Source: a virus. From it: 46,858 nt of DNA. Below, piece by piece: positions 24,527-31,637 of the stretch. Positions within the stretch are counted from its first letter, which is position 1. Every line of letters begins with the position of its first letter. The notes under the pieces are model-generated. The model ran no database searches. It was not told the DNA's origin and was given only the letters and a program-made list of their open reading frames with translations. The stretch is taken from positions 1 through 46,858 of IMG/VR virus record IMGVR_UViG_3300048835_000195. One strand, given 5' to 3'. The position numbers were made by a program, and so were the translations under genes.

Positions 24527-24756
24527 GTGTAGCCCCCGCGCCCCATTTCCCGGCATTTCACGGCATTTAAGACGGTTTCGGAGCTACACTTTTCGGGCGA
24601 TCAAGCATCCGTCAAGCAACGCGAAAATCCCTGATTTCATTGGCTTTTGGTGCGGACGCCGGGACTCGAACCCGGACCCTTTCGGACTGAAACCTAAATC
24701 AAGATCAGATCAGCCATTCTCAACGATCCGCGGATTTTTGTAGCTCCGGGTGTAGC
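24527..24756. repeat. GTGTAGC-type repeats flanking attP (candidate integrase arm sites)
   Basis: GTGTAGC occurs at 24527-24533 and 24750-24756, TGTAGCTCC at 24739-24747, and the inverse GGAGCTACAC at 24580-24589. The last two flank the tRNA-like core as an inverted pair. This distribution on both sides of the core is what arm-type sites of a tyrosine integrase look like. Assignment is by position only. Confidence 0.45.
24648..24703 (-). other. attP: attP core: 3' part of a tRNA-Leu(UAG) gene
   Basis: Read on the minus strand, the segment contains an anticodon loop TTTAGGT (anticodon UAG at 24694-24696), its 3' stem, a short variable arm TCC-GAAA-GGG, a perfect T-arm (CCGGG/TTCGAGT/CCCGG, 24659-24675), the 3' acceptor strand CGTCCGC, discriminator A and encoded CCA (24648-24650). 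There is no D-arm, so it is not a functional tRNA. It lies just downstream of the integrase stop, the classic layout in which integration restores a host tRNA-Leu gene. Exact core limits cannot be fixed without host sequence. Confidence 0.85.
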
Positions 24757-25934
24757 AGGGCCTCGATGGCCTCGGCGATGGGTTCCAGGTCCTGGAGCAG
24801 GGCATCGGCCATGTAGTGGCGCGCGCTGATGCGGCCTACGCGGCTGGAGGTGTGGCCGATCCAGGCCTCGACCAGATCGGAGTCGAGCCGCGGGCGGCGA
24901 CGGTGGGCCCAGGTCGTAAACGTCTTTCGCAACAGCTTGGCCTGGGGGATGCCGGCGGCTTCCGCGATGGCCCGGTTGAGCTGGCGCCGTTCCATGGCCG
25001 CTCCCCGGCGCCGGCCGATCAGGCCGCCGATCAGGGGGGCCGCGGGATCGTCGCCGACCAGGGGGCGGAGCCACTCCAGGATCGTCGGGGGCAGCGGCAG
25101 CAAGCGGCGGCTGGTCGGGTTTTTCGCGCGGCGTCCGCCGACTTGGAGGGTTGCGGCGTCAAGGTCCACGTCGCCGACCGCGAGGCGCCCGATTTCAGAG
25201 GGGCGCAGGCCCATGAGCCCCGAGAGGGCCACAGCGGCCCGCATCCGAGCATCACCGGCCTCTGAGAGTCGGGAAAGGGCCTTCCTGACCGCTTCCATGG
25301 GCGGGATCGGTGTTTCACGTGGAACGTCGTCGCGTTCGTCCAGCACAAGCCCGCCGATCACGTCGGACCCGCCCCGGCTGGCCGCCATGCGGGTTGCCCG
25401 GCGAAGCGCTATGAGGTGATGCCGGCGCGTGTCGTATTTCGCCCCCCGGGTGCGCAGCTCGGCAATCCAGCCGGAGACGTGCTCCAAGCGGATATCGTCC
25501 ACGTATTCCAGGCCGGACCATTCGGCAAACCGGCGGATCTCCCGGTAATGCCGATCGTATTCCTCGGGCGAGCGCTGGGCTTCGCGGCGCGTGCTCGGGT
25601 GCAGGTCCCAGGCGTCCACGATGCGCAGCCGCGCGAACAGCTCCACTTCGGGCCTTGCCCGCTGGCCGGTCAGCAGTTCCTCGGCTTGCCGGGGCGTAAT
25701 GGCCCTCAGCCGGGCGGCATGGCGGATGCTCTCGGGGTCGGGGTCGATCTCCAGCAGTCGGCAGTAACGCTCGCACTCACCGGCATAGGCCAGCGCCGCG
25801 GCGCGCTCGTCTTCGGCTCCGGCGAGAGCCCGGGCCGGGATGCGAATCTGCTTTCTCGCGTTGCGGCTGGGCATGCGGCCCAAGGGGCGGAAGCGGGCAA
25901 TCCAGCCCTTGGTGTCACGGTAGGCGGAGGACAT
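24720..25934 (-). CDS. int: Tyrosine-family integrase
   Basis: A 404-residue site-specific recombinase that integrates the phage at a tRNA-Leu gene. Catalytic residues are visible: Arg244 (MGLRPSEIGRL), likely Lys271, Arg336 in KLLRKTF (the usual His of box II is Lys333), His361 in WIGHTS and nucleophile Tyr374 in ARHYM. Residues about 90-185 form the SAM-like core-binding domain, and the N-terminus is basic, as in arm-binding domains. Its ATG overlaps the BRO/DinD stop (ATGA), and its stop is 17 bases from attP. Confidence 0.93.
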   Translation of the reverse strand: MSSAYRDTKGWIARFRPLGRMPSRNARKQIRIPARALAGAEDERAAALAYAGECERYCRLLEIDPDPESIRHAARLRAITPRQAEELLTGQRARPEVELFARLRIVDAWDLHPSTRREAQRSPEEYDRHYREIRRFAEWSGLEYVDDIRLEHVSGWIAELRTRGAKYDTRRHHLIALRRATRMAASRGGSDVIGGLVLDERDDVPRETPIPPMEAVRKALSRLSEAGDARMRAAVALSGLMGLRPSEIGRLAVGDVDLDAATLQVGGRRAKNPTSRRLLPLPPTILEWLRPLVGDDPAAPLIGGLIGRRRGAAMERRQLNRAIAEAAGIPQAKLLRKTFTTWAHRRRPRLDSDLVEAWIGHTSSRVGRISARHYMADALLQDLEPIAEAIEALLHPELQKSADR

Positions 25935-26920
25935 CAGTCTACCGGAGGATCATCATCGTCAAATTCGTTGTCGATCGGCGGCGGGATCAAGGGCGCCTTC
26001 TTGGCTGGAGGAAGGAAATTGGATTCAGTAACCACTTTTTTGCCAGAAGCCTTTTCGATCTGGCGCCTCGCATCCCCAGCTACCCGACCCCCAGCGATGG
26101 CTGCCTTTTGGTTCTCGGGAAAGCCTTGCGCATCGTTGCTCACAGCGATTTCTCGCGTTGCCTCTTCGCCCAAGGTTGTGAGCACGAGTTCAAGCGGAGA
26201 CATGTGATCTCTGAGCTGATGGCTGCTCTTGAGTCCCTTGAAATCCTTGTGCATTCGCGTGGTTATCGAGAATGTGCCCCTCGAAATGTCATCGGTCAAG
26301 ATTCCGTACTCGGCTCCTTTTACGCCCCTGGCTTTCCATTCCGACGTCAGGGCATGGCGGCTGACGATCCCTTCAAGCCGCCTGCGAATCCAAGCCCGAT
26401 CCCTGCCTTGGATCTCGTAGTTTGCGATCGCGCGCTTGATAGCTATCTCGGGATTTTGGGCCTCTAGCACACGCTCATAAGCAACCCTGGCCAGCCATCG
26501 CTTGAATGGCTCCGCGTGCTTGGATCGAATGGACTGAACAACCCTGAAAACGGTCTCAGCGGTTGCGCAGTCCGTCTCGCGGAGACGCATGTCATCTGCA
26601 AGCAGTCTCAACTGTCGAATTTCTGTCGACAGTTGCGTATCCCCAGACTCCTCAATGATCCGCCTTTTGAGGGCATTCCAATAGCTGCGAGGATTGGCGG
26701 ATTCCGCCAAGGCTCCGGTGATGTCTACCAGGGAAAACCACCATTCATCATTGTGGATCACGCTCCTGATCGTTCGGCCCCGGTAGGCGAAGTCCCCGTT
26801 CTGGCCCTCGGCAAATATGGGCTGCCCCTCACTGCGAACGGTTACCGGTAGCGTCCTCGCGGCCTGTTCAATCAACTGATCCATCGTCATGTTCTCGGGC
26901 GTCGGCTTTTTCTCTGGCAT
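25934..26920 (-). CDS. BRO-N / DinD-like antirepressor-type protein
   Basis: A 328-residue protein starting at ATG 26920, with AGGAGG 6 bases upstream. Residues about 45-150 are BRO-N-like (IRSVIHNDEWWFSLVDITGAL, then YWNALKRRI). Residues about 165-305 match DNA-damage-inducible protein D: LTSEWKARGVKGAEYGILTDDI, MHKDFKGLKSSHQLRDHMSPLELVL, and KAAIAGGRVAGDARRQIEKASGKKVV. The C-terminus is acidic. Phage proteins of this kind act as antirepressors or damage-response regulators. It is coupled to int and co-directional with the repressor, so it would be expressed in the lysogen. Confidence 0.8.
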   Translation of the reverse strand: MPEKKPTPENMTMDQLIEQAARTLPVTVRSEGQPIFAEGQNGDFAYRGRTIRSVIHNDEWWFSLVDITGALAESANPRSYWNALKRRIIEESGDTQLSTEIRQLRLLADDMRLRETDCATAETVFRVVQSIRSKHAEPFKRWLARVAYERVLEAQNPEIAIKRAIANYEIQGRDRAWIRRRLEGIVSRHALTSEWKARGVKGAEYGILTDDISRGTFSITTRMHKDFKGLKSSHQLRDHMSPLELVLTTLGEEATREIAVSNDAQGFPENQKAAIAGGRVAGDARRQIEKASGKKVVTESNFLPPAKKAPLIPPPIDNEFDDDDPPVD

Positions 26921-26954
26921 CACGATCCTCCTGTTAATTTCGAACGCATTTCCT

Positions 26955-27437
26955 TCACCCACACTCCCCCTCGGTCCGCTCCAGCTCCGCGAGCACCATG
27001 AACGCCCGGAAATAGTCATCCTCGGCGACGTGCAAGAGCGCGTGCCGGGTGATCTCAGGCAGCTTCGACTCCTCAATCCTGAGCCGCAGCTCGGCAGCCT
27101 GTTCGTCGTTCACGGGCGGATCCAGGGCGATGCAGTAATAGGCAGCGAGCTTCCTCAGGTCGCCAATCTCCGCGTGAGTCTCCCCTCCCCTGGCCAGCTG
27201 CAGGAAGGTGTAGGGGCTCACGCCGATCGACATGGCGGTCAATGATGGATCTCGTTCACGCTTCATGACGTACCGCAGCGCGGGCGGGACTTCCGTGAAC
27301 ACCGACATTACAAACTCCCCTCGGTTCGCCTTTTCGACGGCGGCGTTCATCTCGCCAAGCAGCTCATAGTGCCCGAGCGGACGCCTGGGGCAATCGCAGC
27401 CAGAATGACAACGTGATCCCTCTGAATCGTCCTCCAT
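26955..27437 (-). CDS. Putative HTH-like regulatory protein
   Basis: A 160-residue protein. ATG 27437 is preceded by AGGAG at 10 bases; the open frame extends upstream without a ribosome site. The N-terminal part has a Cys/His cluster (CHSGCDC) that may bind metal. Residues about 65-115 (DPSLTAMSIGVSPYTFLQLARGG... LRKLAAYYCIAL) have the spacing of an XRE-type helix-turn-helix, followed by a helical region. It lies in the lysogeny block, so a regulatory role is plausible but unproven. Confidence 0.55.
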   Translation of the reverse strand: MEDDSEGSRCHSGCDCPRRPLGHYELLGEMNAAVEKANRGEFVMSVFTEVPPALRYVMKRERDPSLTAMSIGVSPYTFLQLARGGETHAEIGDLRKLAAYYCIALDPPVNDEQAAELRLRIEESKLPEITRHALLHVAEDDYFRAFMVLAELERTEGECG

Positions 27438-27481
27438 GATGCCAATTCTCCTTCCCCAAGGATCAGGCAGTTGTGCGGGTC

Positions 27482-27847
27482 CTACTCGTTCGCGGGCTCC
27501 TCGACCTTCTTCCACACGTCGCCTTCGACCTTGTAGCCGAACTGGCCGTAGATGTAGGGGATAAACCAGAAAAGGTAGCTGATCTTGGCGTTAGTCAGGT
27601 AGTCGCCCTCGTGCTCGTCCAGTGCCGCGTCAATGGCTTCCTCCATGTTCGGCATTCCCGTGGGGATAATGATAATGATGTGTTTGTAAGCCTTCCCGAC
27701 CGCGCCCCGGACAACCATTTCATGCTCTGCGTCGAGGTCCACGTTGCGCGATGAGACGACGGACAGATCGCCGTGGCGCTGGACGCAGCCGGGCAGGATG
27801 GAAGCCGCCAACAGCAGGACGGCGAGGGGCAGGGGGTTGCGGGGCAT
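27482..27847 (-). CDS. Lipoprotein, lysogenic conversion candidate
   Basis: A 121-residue lipoprotein: hydrophobic signal LPLAVLLLAASILPGC with lipobox and Cys21. The mature part has a strongly hydrophobic strand (KHIIIIIPTGMPNMEEAIDAALDE) and LTNAKISYLFWFIPYIYGQFGYKVEGDVWKK, a pattern seen in small bacterial outer-membrane lipoproteins of the TRL type. It is placed between regulators in the prophage-expressed block, so it may modify the envelope or block superinfection. That role is inferred. Confidence 0.7.
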   Translation of the reverse strand: MPRNPLPLAVLLLAASILPGCVQRHGDLSVVSSRNVDLDAEHEMVVRGAVGKAYKHIIIIIPTGMPNMEEAIDAALDEHEGDYLTNAKISYLFWFIPYIYGQFGYKVEGDVWKKVEEPANE

Positions 27848-27858
27848 GGCGGGCTCCT

Positions 27859-28656
27859 TTACTTTTCACTCATCTTCGAGCGCCTGAGCGCGTCCAGGTC
27901 AGCATTAGCGCGCATCCATTCCAGGACATGAAAGACAGCCTCGATCTCGTGAGGGCCGGGCGACCACATATCCGTGATCTCAAGATGCTCAGGCCAATTG
28001 ATATAGCGCGTGGTGACAGTCTTTGCCGACCTTAGCTGGTCGATAATTTGAGCAGCCTGCTCTCCCGCAAAGGGATCTCCGTTGCTGCTCGTAAACGGCT
28101 CGTTGGCATCGATTCGGATCGCTGAGCTTGATCTTGGATAGCGGTCAGCGCCAGCGGAAACAAGTATCGATGCTGCGAAGTGAATCCACAGATCCCCCCG
28201 GTAGGCGATAATGCTTACCTCGTCGTCGATGGGATCGAAATATAAGCTTGTGGTCCAGTAATTGCCCAGGCCTCCAGCGCCAACAGTGCTCTGACCGCTT
28301 GACCTTACCAGCCAATAGGGAACCCCGTTCCAAATCCCTTGCTCGATGGGCCGAACACGACGGATAAACTGGCCATCACGGTAAGCCGCGTGGTCATCCG
28401 CAACAAGTTCGACCGTTCCGTCAGAAGCAACCCGTGAGTCCGCCGTGAAAATGTCAACCTCAAGAACCTCCACCGGCGGATCAAGCAGATGGGAAGGGGT
28501 GCTTCGGGGTTGTGCGGCTGTGCTCACGGGAGCCAAAGGAGCGACAGAGGATTGAGTGATATTGGGCTGATCAATGCCAGCGCAACCCGACGAAACCGAC
28601 ACGGCCAGTAGGATCAGAACTGCGGCCGCCGCCGCGTTGCTTCCATGTTTGCGCAT
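27859..28656 (-). CDS. Lipoprotein, lysogenic conversion candidate
   Basis: A 265-residue lipoprotein: signal AAAVLILLAVSVSSGC, Cys25 lipidated, then a Ser/Pro linker (to about residue 60) and a beta-rich folded domain (VLEVDIFTADSRVASDG, YWLVRSSGQS, YWTTSLYFDP, VSIIAYRGDLWIHFAASI), ending in a charged helix. No known family. It sits 11 bases upstream of the second lipoprotein gene and overlaps the small upstream gene. It is likely expressed in lysogens and exposed at the envelope. Confidence 0.65.
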   Translation of the reverse strand: MRKHGSNAAAAAVLILLAVSVSSGCAGIDQPNITQSSVAPLAPVSTAAQPRSTPSHLLDPPVEVLEVDIFTADSRVASDGTVELVADDHAAYRDGQFIRRVRPIEQGIWNGVPYWLVRSSGQSTVGAGGLGNYWTTSLYFDPIDDEVSIIAYRGDLWIHFAASILVSAGADRYPRSSSAIRIDANEPFTSSNGDPFAGEQAAQIIDQLRSAKTVTTRYINWPEHLEITDMWSPGPHEIEAVFHVLEWMRANADLDALRRSKMSEK

Positions 28657-28808
28657 AGCTCTATCGCCTCCAGAAACTGATTATCCACGATGGCTTGAAT
28701 TGCCCTCTTCTGGCCATTGGTTAAGCTGGATGCATGCACTCGGAAAAGTATGTTTTCAATAAGGTTTTCCCGCTTCGGCGTTGCGTGGCTGCGCTCCACG
28801 TAATACAT
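28614..28808 (-). CDS. Small hypothetical protein in lysogeny operon
   Basis: A 64-residue protein, preceded by GGAGAGAG. Predicted helical (PKRENLIENILFRVH... NGQKRAIQAIVDNQFLEAIELCANME). It starts 15 bases after the repressor stop and overlaps the lipoprotein start by 43 bases in another frame. Function is unknown. Confidence 0.55.
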   Translation of the reverse strand: MYYVERSHATPKRENLIENILFRVHASSLTNGQKRAIQAIVDNQFLEAIELCANMEATRRRPQF

Positions 28809-28822
28809 AAGGCTCTCTCCGG

Positions 28823-29350
28823 TTAGGTTTGGGTCTTCTGCGACTTCAGAGAGCTGGTGATCTGCTGGAGAAGGTTTTCGGCGGCCCGACCCAGGGCCTT
28901 GATCTCCCGATCCGATTCAGCGGTCAGATCGGTCGCCAGCCGGACCTGATCGAGAGCGAGCAGGAAGAGGGCCTCGGGCTTGCTGGCCATCCTGCGCTCC
29001 AGGATGAGGCGTGCTTCCTCGGGCTCAATCTCGAACTCGTCCGGCAGTGGGTATTCGTCATCGCTGGTCAAGACAGGCGCGCGGCGGTGACTTGCCGGCG
29101 GCTGTTTGACTTTGGCCTTGATCCTCCTTTCCGCTTTTCCTTCGCCTTCTGTGGCAGGAAGCCCCGTCGTTCTGTCGAGCATCAAAACGTCGCAAATGGA
29201 ATCTATCAGGCTCGCCCTGGGGTCTCGAATGAAGCCGCGCGCGATCTTGTGAAGAGTGTCAGGCGTGCAGCCAACACGATCGGCCAATGCTGTCTTGTTA
29301 CGGTGTTTCGCCAGGGCCTGCCGGACGTTTTCGATCTTGCTCGCGGTCAT
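28823..29350 (-). CDS. Phage repressor (CI-like)
   Basis: A 175-residue protein starting at ATG 29350; the longer frame would run through the operators and is rejected. Residues about 4-60 form a helix-turn-helix (VRQALAKHRNKTALADRVGCTPDTLHKIARGFIRDP), of the Cro/YdaS-like type. After a basic linker, the C-terminal half is acidic and helical (EIEPEEARLILERRM... DQVRLATDLTAESDREIKALGR), probably for oligomerisation; no LexA-type peptidase motif is seen. It faces the Cro-like gene across three operators. Confidence 0.78.
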   Translation of the reverse strand: MTASKIENVRQALAKHRNKTALADRVGCTPDTLHKIARGFIRDPRASLIDSICDVLMLDRTTGLPATEGEGKAERRIKAKVKQPPASHRRAPVLTSDDEYPLPDEFEIEPEEARLILERRMASKPEALFLLALDQVRLATDLTAESDREIKALGRAAENLLQQITSSLKSQKTQT

Positions 29351-29366
29351 GCTATCCGTCCGTAGG

Positions 29367-29382
29367 CAATAAGGGATTATTG
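29367..29382. promoter_or_regulatory. Switch operator O1 (CAATA-N6-TATTG)
   Basis: A 16-base inverted repeat (extended GCAATAA / TTATTGC at 29366-29383). It lies 17 bases upstream of the repressor ATG, in the 5' leader or promoter start of the minus transcript, where bound repressor could autoregulate. It shares the exact half-site with O2. Confidence 0.75.
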
Positions 29383-29396
29383 CGACGGAAGATTCT

Positions 29397-29435
29397 GGCA
29401 TGCGACAATAATTTAGTATTGACATGGGGCAATAC
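29397..29435 (-). promoter_or_regulatory. Possible leftward (repressor) promoter
   Basis: On the minus strand TTGCCC, a 16-base spacer and TATTGT match 4 of 6 bases at each box. It overlaps O2 and the rightward promoter, fitting a mutually exclusive switch. Weak match, so tentative. Confidence 0.35.
29406..29421. promoter_or_regulatory. Switch operator O2 (CAATA-N6-TATTG)
   Basis: A perfect CAATA/TATTG inverted repeat with the same 6-base spacing as O1. Its right end overlaps the first bases of the -35 box of the rightward promoter (29419-29424), so occupancy should block that promoter. Confidence 0.75.
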
Positions 29436-29446
29436 TTTATTATAGT
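29419..29446 (+). promoter_or_regulatory. Rightward early promoter (sigma-70 type)
   Basis: TTGACA (29419-29424), a 16-base spacer and TATAGT (29441-29446). This is the best sigma-70-type promoter seen in the window and drives the Cro-like gene and the early plus-strand genes. It overlaps O2 and O3. Confidence 0.85.
29430..29445. promoter_or_regulatory. Switch operator O3 (CAATA-N6-TATAG)
   Basis: One mismatch to O1/O2 in the right half-site. It overlaps the -10 box (29441-29446) of the rightward promoter. Distance from O2 is 24 bases, from O1 to O2 39 bases, reminiscent of multi-operator phage switches. Confidence 0.65.
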
Positions 29447-29474
29447 CTTCCCTCATCACGAGGAGAGAAGGCCC

Positions 29475-29699
29475 ATGAATCCACAGATTGCAGAGCTGAG
29501 AGCCCGGCGAATCGCCTTGGGCATAACCCAGCGGGAACTGGCTGAACGGGCTCAACTGAGCAAGGTCTTGGTGGAGAAGCTGGAAACCGGCAAACACCTA
29601 AACCCAACGCTCAATACCCTCGAAAGCCTTAAGTCGGCCCTCAACCGTCTGGAGCAGGAACGCGCGGCGGAATCGGCAGATCAGCGGCAGAGCGCGTAG
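29475..29699 (+). CDS. Cro-like HTH regulator
   Basis: A 74-residue protein starting at ATG 29475 with GAGGAGAGAAGG upstream. Residues 5-60 are a clear XRE-type helix-turn-helix (LRARRIALGITQRELAERAQLSKVLVEKLETGK). It is the first gene of the rightward early operon and divergent from the repressor, the Cro position. It should bind the same operators; binding is inferred. Confidence 0.8.
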   Translation: MNPQIAELRARRIALGITQRELAERAQLSKVLVEKLETGKHLNPTLNTLESLKSALNRLEQERAAESADQRQSA

Positions 29700-29709
29700 G
29701 AGCGGGAAC

Positions 29710-30258
29710 GTGGATCAGACAAGCACAGTCCAGCCCAAGCCGTCACGTCGAAAGAGCACCTATCGTTTCGACGGGCGCTACGGGCAATCCCCGGCGACAC
29801 TCGCCCAGGCGATCGCGCTCCAGCTCCACGCCGCGCGGGATCAATTCGGCGGCGTCAACGAGATGATCGGCGAGCTGATGGGGGCGGACGCGACCACGGT
29901 GTATGCGTGGGGACGGCGCGGCGAGCTGGGGCGTTATGCGTGGACGGCGGCGGGGATCGAAGCCGTCTGCCGCACGACCGGCGGGGCGCACGTGCTGGCG
30001 TTCCTCGCGAGGATCGGGGCCGAGGCGCCCACGGTGACCGGCTGCCACCATGCGGCGCTCAGGCAGCTGGCGGACCGCAACCGCTCCCTTGCCGGTCTGG
30101 TGGCGCAGGCGGCCGACGACCTGAGCCCCGACGACGACACGCCGGGACGGTTCGACCCGGGCGAGCTGGCGCGGCTGCATGCGGCGCTGGCGGAGGAATC
30201 GGCGGGGCTGACGAGCCTGGTGCTGCTGGTCGAGAAACTTTTGCAGGAGGCGGCGTGA
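29710..30258 (+). CDS. CII-like regulatory protein
   Basis: A 182-residue protein starting with GTG 29710, with AGGAG upstream. The region about residues 28-100 (TLAQAIALQLHAARDQFGGVNEMIGELMGADATTVYAWGRRGELGRYAWTAAGIEAVCRTTGGAHVLAFLA) looks like a CII-type DNA-binding domain that forms multimers, and the C-terminal half is helical, rich in Ala/Leu. Located second in the early operon, as CII is. Assignment is by pattern and position. Confidence 0.55.
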   Translation: MDQTSTVQPKPSRRKSTYRFDGRYGQSPATLAQAIALQLHAARDQFGGVNEMIGELMGADATTVYAWGRRGELGRYAWTAAGIEAVCRTTGGAHVLAFLARIGAEAPTVTGCHHAALRQLADRNRSLAGLVAQAADDLSPDDDTPGRFDPGELARLHAALAEESAGLTSLVLLVEKLLQEAA

Positions 30259-30476
30259 TGCTACCTGAATCGCTGAAAGTGCGGATCACGACAGACCGGC
30301 ACGGCAAGGCGCTGGCGGTGGTGGAAAACCAAGGGGTCGAGCTCTACCCGGCTCAGATGCGAGAGCTGGCGAAGGCGCTGATCAATGCGGCGTTTGCCTG
30401 CGAGCGGCTGAAGCCAACGGGCAAGGCCGGGACGGTGAAGATCACGCTGGAATATGCGCTGGAGCAGCAGGGATGA
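30258..30476 (+). CDS. Small hypothetical early protein
   Basis: A 72-residue protein starting at ATG 30258, coupled to the upstream stop (TGATG). Beta strands (LKVRITTDRHGKALAVVENQGVELYP) are followed by a helix (AQMRELAKALINAAFACERLK). No known family; a conserved-looking phage early gene. Confidence 0.6.
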   Translation: MLPESLKVRITTDRHGKALAVVENQGVELYPAQMRELAKALINAAFACERLKPTGKAGTVKITLEYALEQQG

Positions 30477-30766
30477 AGCCGAGCGTTGAGCAAATCCTTC
30501 AGCAGGCCGTCATGCAGGGGCAACGGACCGAGGTTGCTCTTGACCGGCTGGCCGATCTGTTGATCGCCAATCAGCCGCTCTTTTACCCGGTCGATAAGGC
30601 GCTGGCTGACCGCTACGCGCTGACGCTCGACCAGGTGAAGGAGATCTGCAAGGAGCACGGGCTGACCAAGCCGCAGCGAGGCAAACAGACCGTCATCCAC
30701 CGCAAGGACAGGGAGCGGCTGGACGGGATTATCGAGCGACTCAGGCAGGAGGAATCGGCGGCATGA
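30473..30766 (+). CDS. Hypothetical early protein, possible DNA-binding
   Basis: A 97-residue basic, helical protein. The segment ADRYALTLDQVKEICKEHGLTKPQRGKQTVIHRKDRERLDGIIERL resembles a small helix-turn-helix plus basic tail (residues about 42-90). It overlaps both neighbours by 4 bases. Function is unknown. Confidence 0.55.
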   Translation: MKPSVEQILQQAVMQGQRTEVALDRLADLLIANQPLFYPVDKALADRYALTLDQVKEICKEHGLTKPQRGKQTVIHRKDRERLDGIIERLRQEESAA

Positions 30767-31059
30767 TCACGTTTCGCCTGCAATCGGACGGCACAGTCGA
30801 GGCGCTCAATGGCAGCCGCCGCAAGGTCTACCAGTGGCAGCGCACGCCGCTGGAATACCAGGGATTTTATCTGCTGGAGATCGTCGCCGGCCATCGCGAG
30901 GCGAAGCAGCGCCTGCGGGCGTTCCTGCCGGTGCTGCGGGAGCACTGGCGCAAGCCCACGGCGACGATCACGGATGAGGAAATCCGCACCTGGCTTGCGT
31001 TTGAGCGGACGAAAGTTTCGGCCTCAACCGAGGCCCAAAACGAAAAGATCCCCGCCTGA
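30763..31059 (+). CDS. Hypothetical early protein
   Basis: A 98-residue protein with a mixed alpha/beta start (MITFRLQSDGTVEALNGSRRKVYQWQ) and a helical centre (LLEIVAGHREAKQRLRAFLPVLREHWRK). CAGGAGGAA lies upstream. Its last codons form the 5' arm of a 10-bp hairpin that precedes the recombination genes. Confidence 0.55.
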   Translation: MITFRLQSDGTVEALNGSRRKVYQWQRTPLEYQGFYLLEIVAGHREAKQRLRAFLPVLREHWRKPTATITDEEIRTWLAFERTKVSASTEAQNEKIPA

Positions 31060-31085
31060 TCTCTGGTCAAGAAGCGGCGGGGATC
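31047..31085 (+). other. 10-bp hairpin before the recombination operon
   Basis: GATCCCCGCC (31047-31056) pairs perfectly with GGCGGGGATC (31076-31085) across a 19-base loop. No T-run follows. It spans the stop of the upstream gene and could slow ribosomes, act as an RNA-processing site or an attenuator. Confidence 0.5.
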
Positions 31086-31112
31086 TCAATCCACAACGGA
31101 GGAACAAGGCCA

Positions 31113-31637
31113 ATGATGCACACAGCAACGACCGAAATCAAGTGCCGAATCCATTTCGGCGAACTGCGGACGGACGAGGAGATCGCCGCGCTGTGGGAGC
31201 GACTGCGCCCGCACCTGGAGGTCATGCAGGGCAACGGGCAGAAGATCCAGCCATCCTACCTGCGCTTCATTCAGCAGGCGGTCAATTTCCGGGTGCGCCC
31301 CGGCCACGCGCCGAAGGTGAGCCTGATCGTGGGCGATGAGCCGGAGCTGATCGACCGGGAGATCCGTTTCGCCCTCTGGTGTGAGATCGAGGACGTGCCG
31401 GCCAACGTCATGGACGACCTGGCGGACGAGGCAGCCAGCTACGCGCTCACGGTCGAGCGGCACATTGACGCGTGGCTGGAGTCGATGCTGCTCTCCGGGT
31501 TCGGCCGGGTGAACGTCGAGGCCCAGACGCCCGAGCCGAGCGAGGAATCGGCTCTCGCGTTTGCCGAGCAGGAAGAGCGGCGGCGAACGCGGGCACCGCG
31601 GGCGGCCTTGCAGCCCTGGGCGGGGGTGCAGCCATGA
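31113..31637 (+). CDS. Hypothetical protein before Bet-like gene
   Basis: A 174-residue protein with GGAGG upstream of a double ATG. It combines strands and helices (IKCRIHFGELRTDEEIAALWERLRPHLEVM, VSLIVGDEPELIDREIRFALWCEI) and a charged C-terminal tail (PEPSEESALAFAEQEERRRTRAPR). It overlaps the Bet-like gene by 4 bases, so it may work with the recombination system. No family recognised. Confidence 0.55.
   Translation: MMHTATTEIKCRIHFGELRTDEEIAALWERLRPHLEVMQGNGQKIQPSYLRFIQQAVNFRVRPGHAPKVSLIVGDEPELIDREIRFALWCEIEDVPANVMDDLADEAASYALTVERHIDAWLESMLLSGFGRVNVEAQTPEPSEESALAFAEQEERRRTRAPRAALQPWAGVQP

Larger units (their letters stand above)
24313..24719. other. Non-coding region between endolysin and integrase (terminator, repeats, attP)
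   Basis: The only gene-free stretch longer than 300 bases. It contains a strong terminator (24393-24419), two GGGCG/CGCCC hairpins (24422-24446 and 24494-24514), a CGGCATTT doublet (24551 and 24561), GTGTAGC-type repeats in both orientations, and a tRNA-Leu 3' part. The flanking genes converge. I see no credible gene in it. Confidence 0.8.

Noticed and set aside
24648-24730. A complete tRNA-Leu gene
   Set aside because: The 3' half is perfect, and GCGGATC near the integrase end could pair partly with the acceptor strand, but no D-arm is present and the anticodon 5' stem is imperfect. It is an attP remnant, not a working tRNA.
28823-29425. A 200-residue repressor starting at 29425
   Set aside because: The extra N-terminus would be encoded by the operators and the rightward promoter; ATG 29350 gives a standard helix-turn-helix N-terminus.
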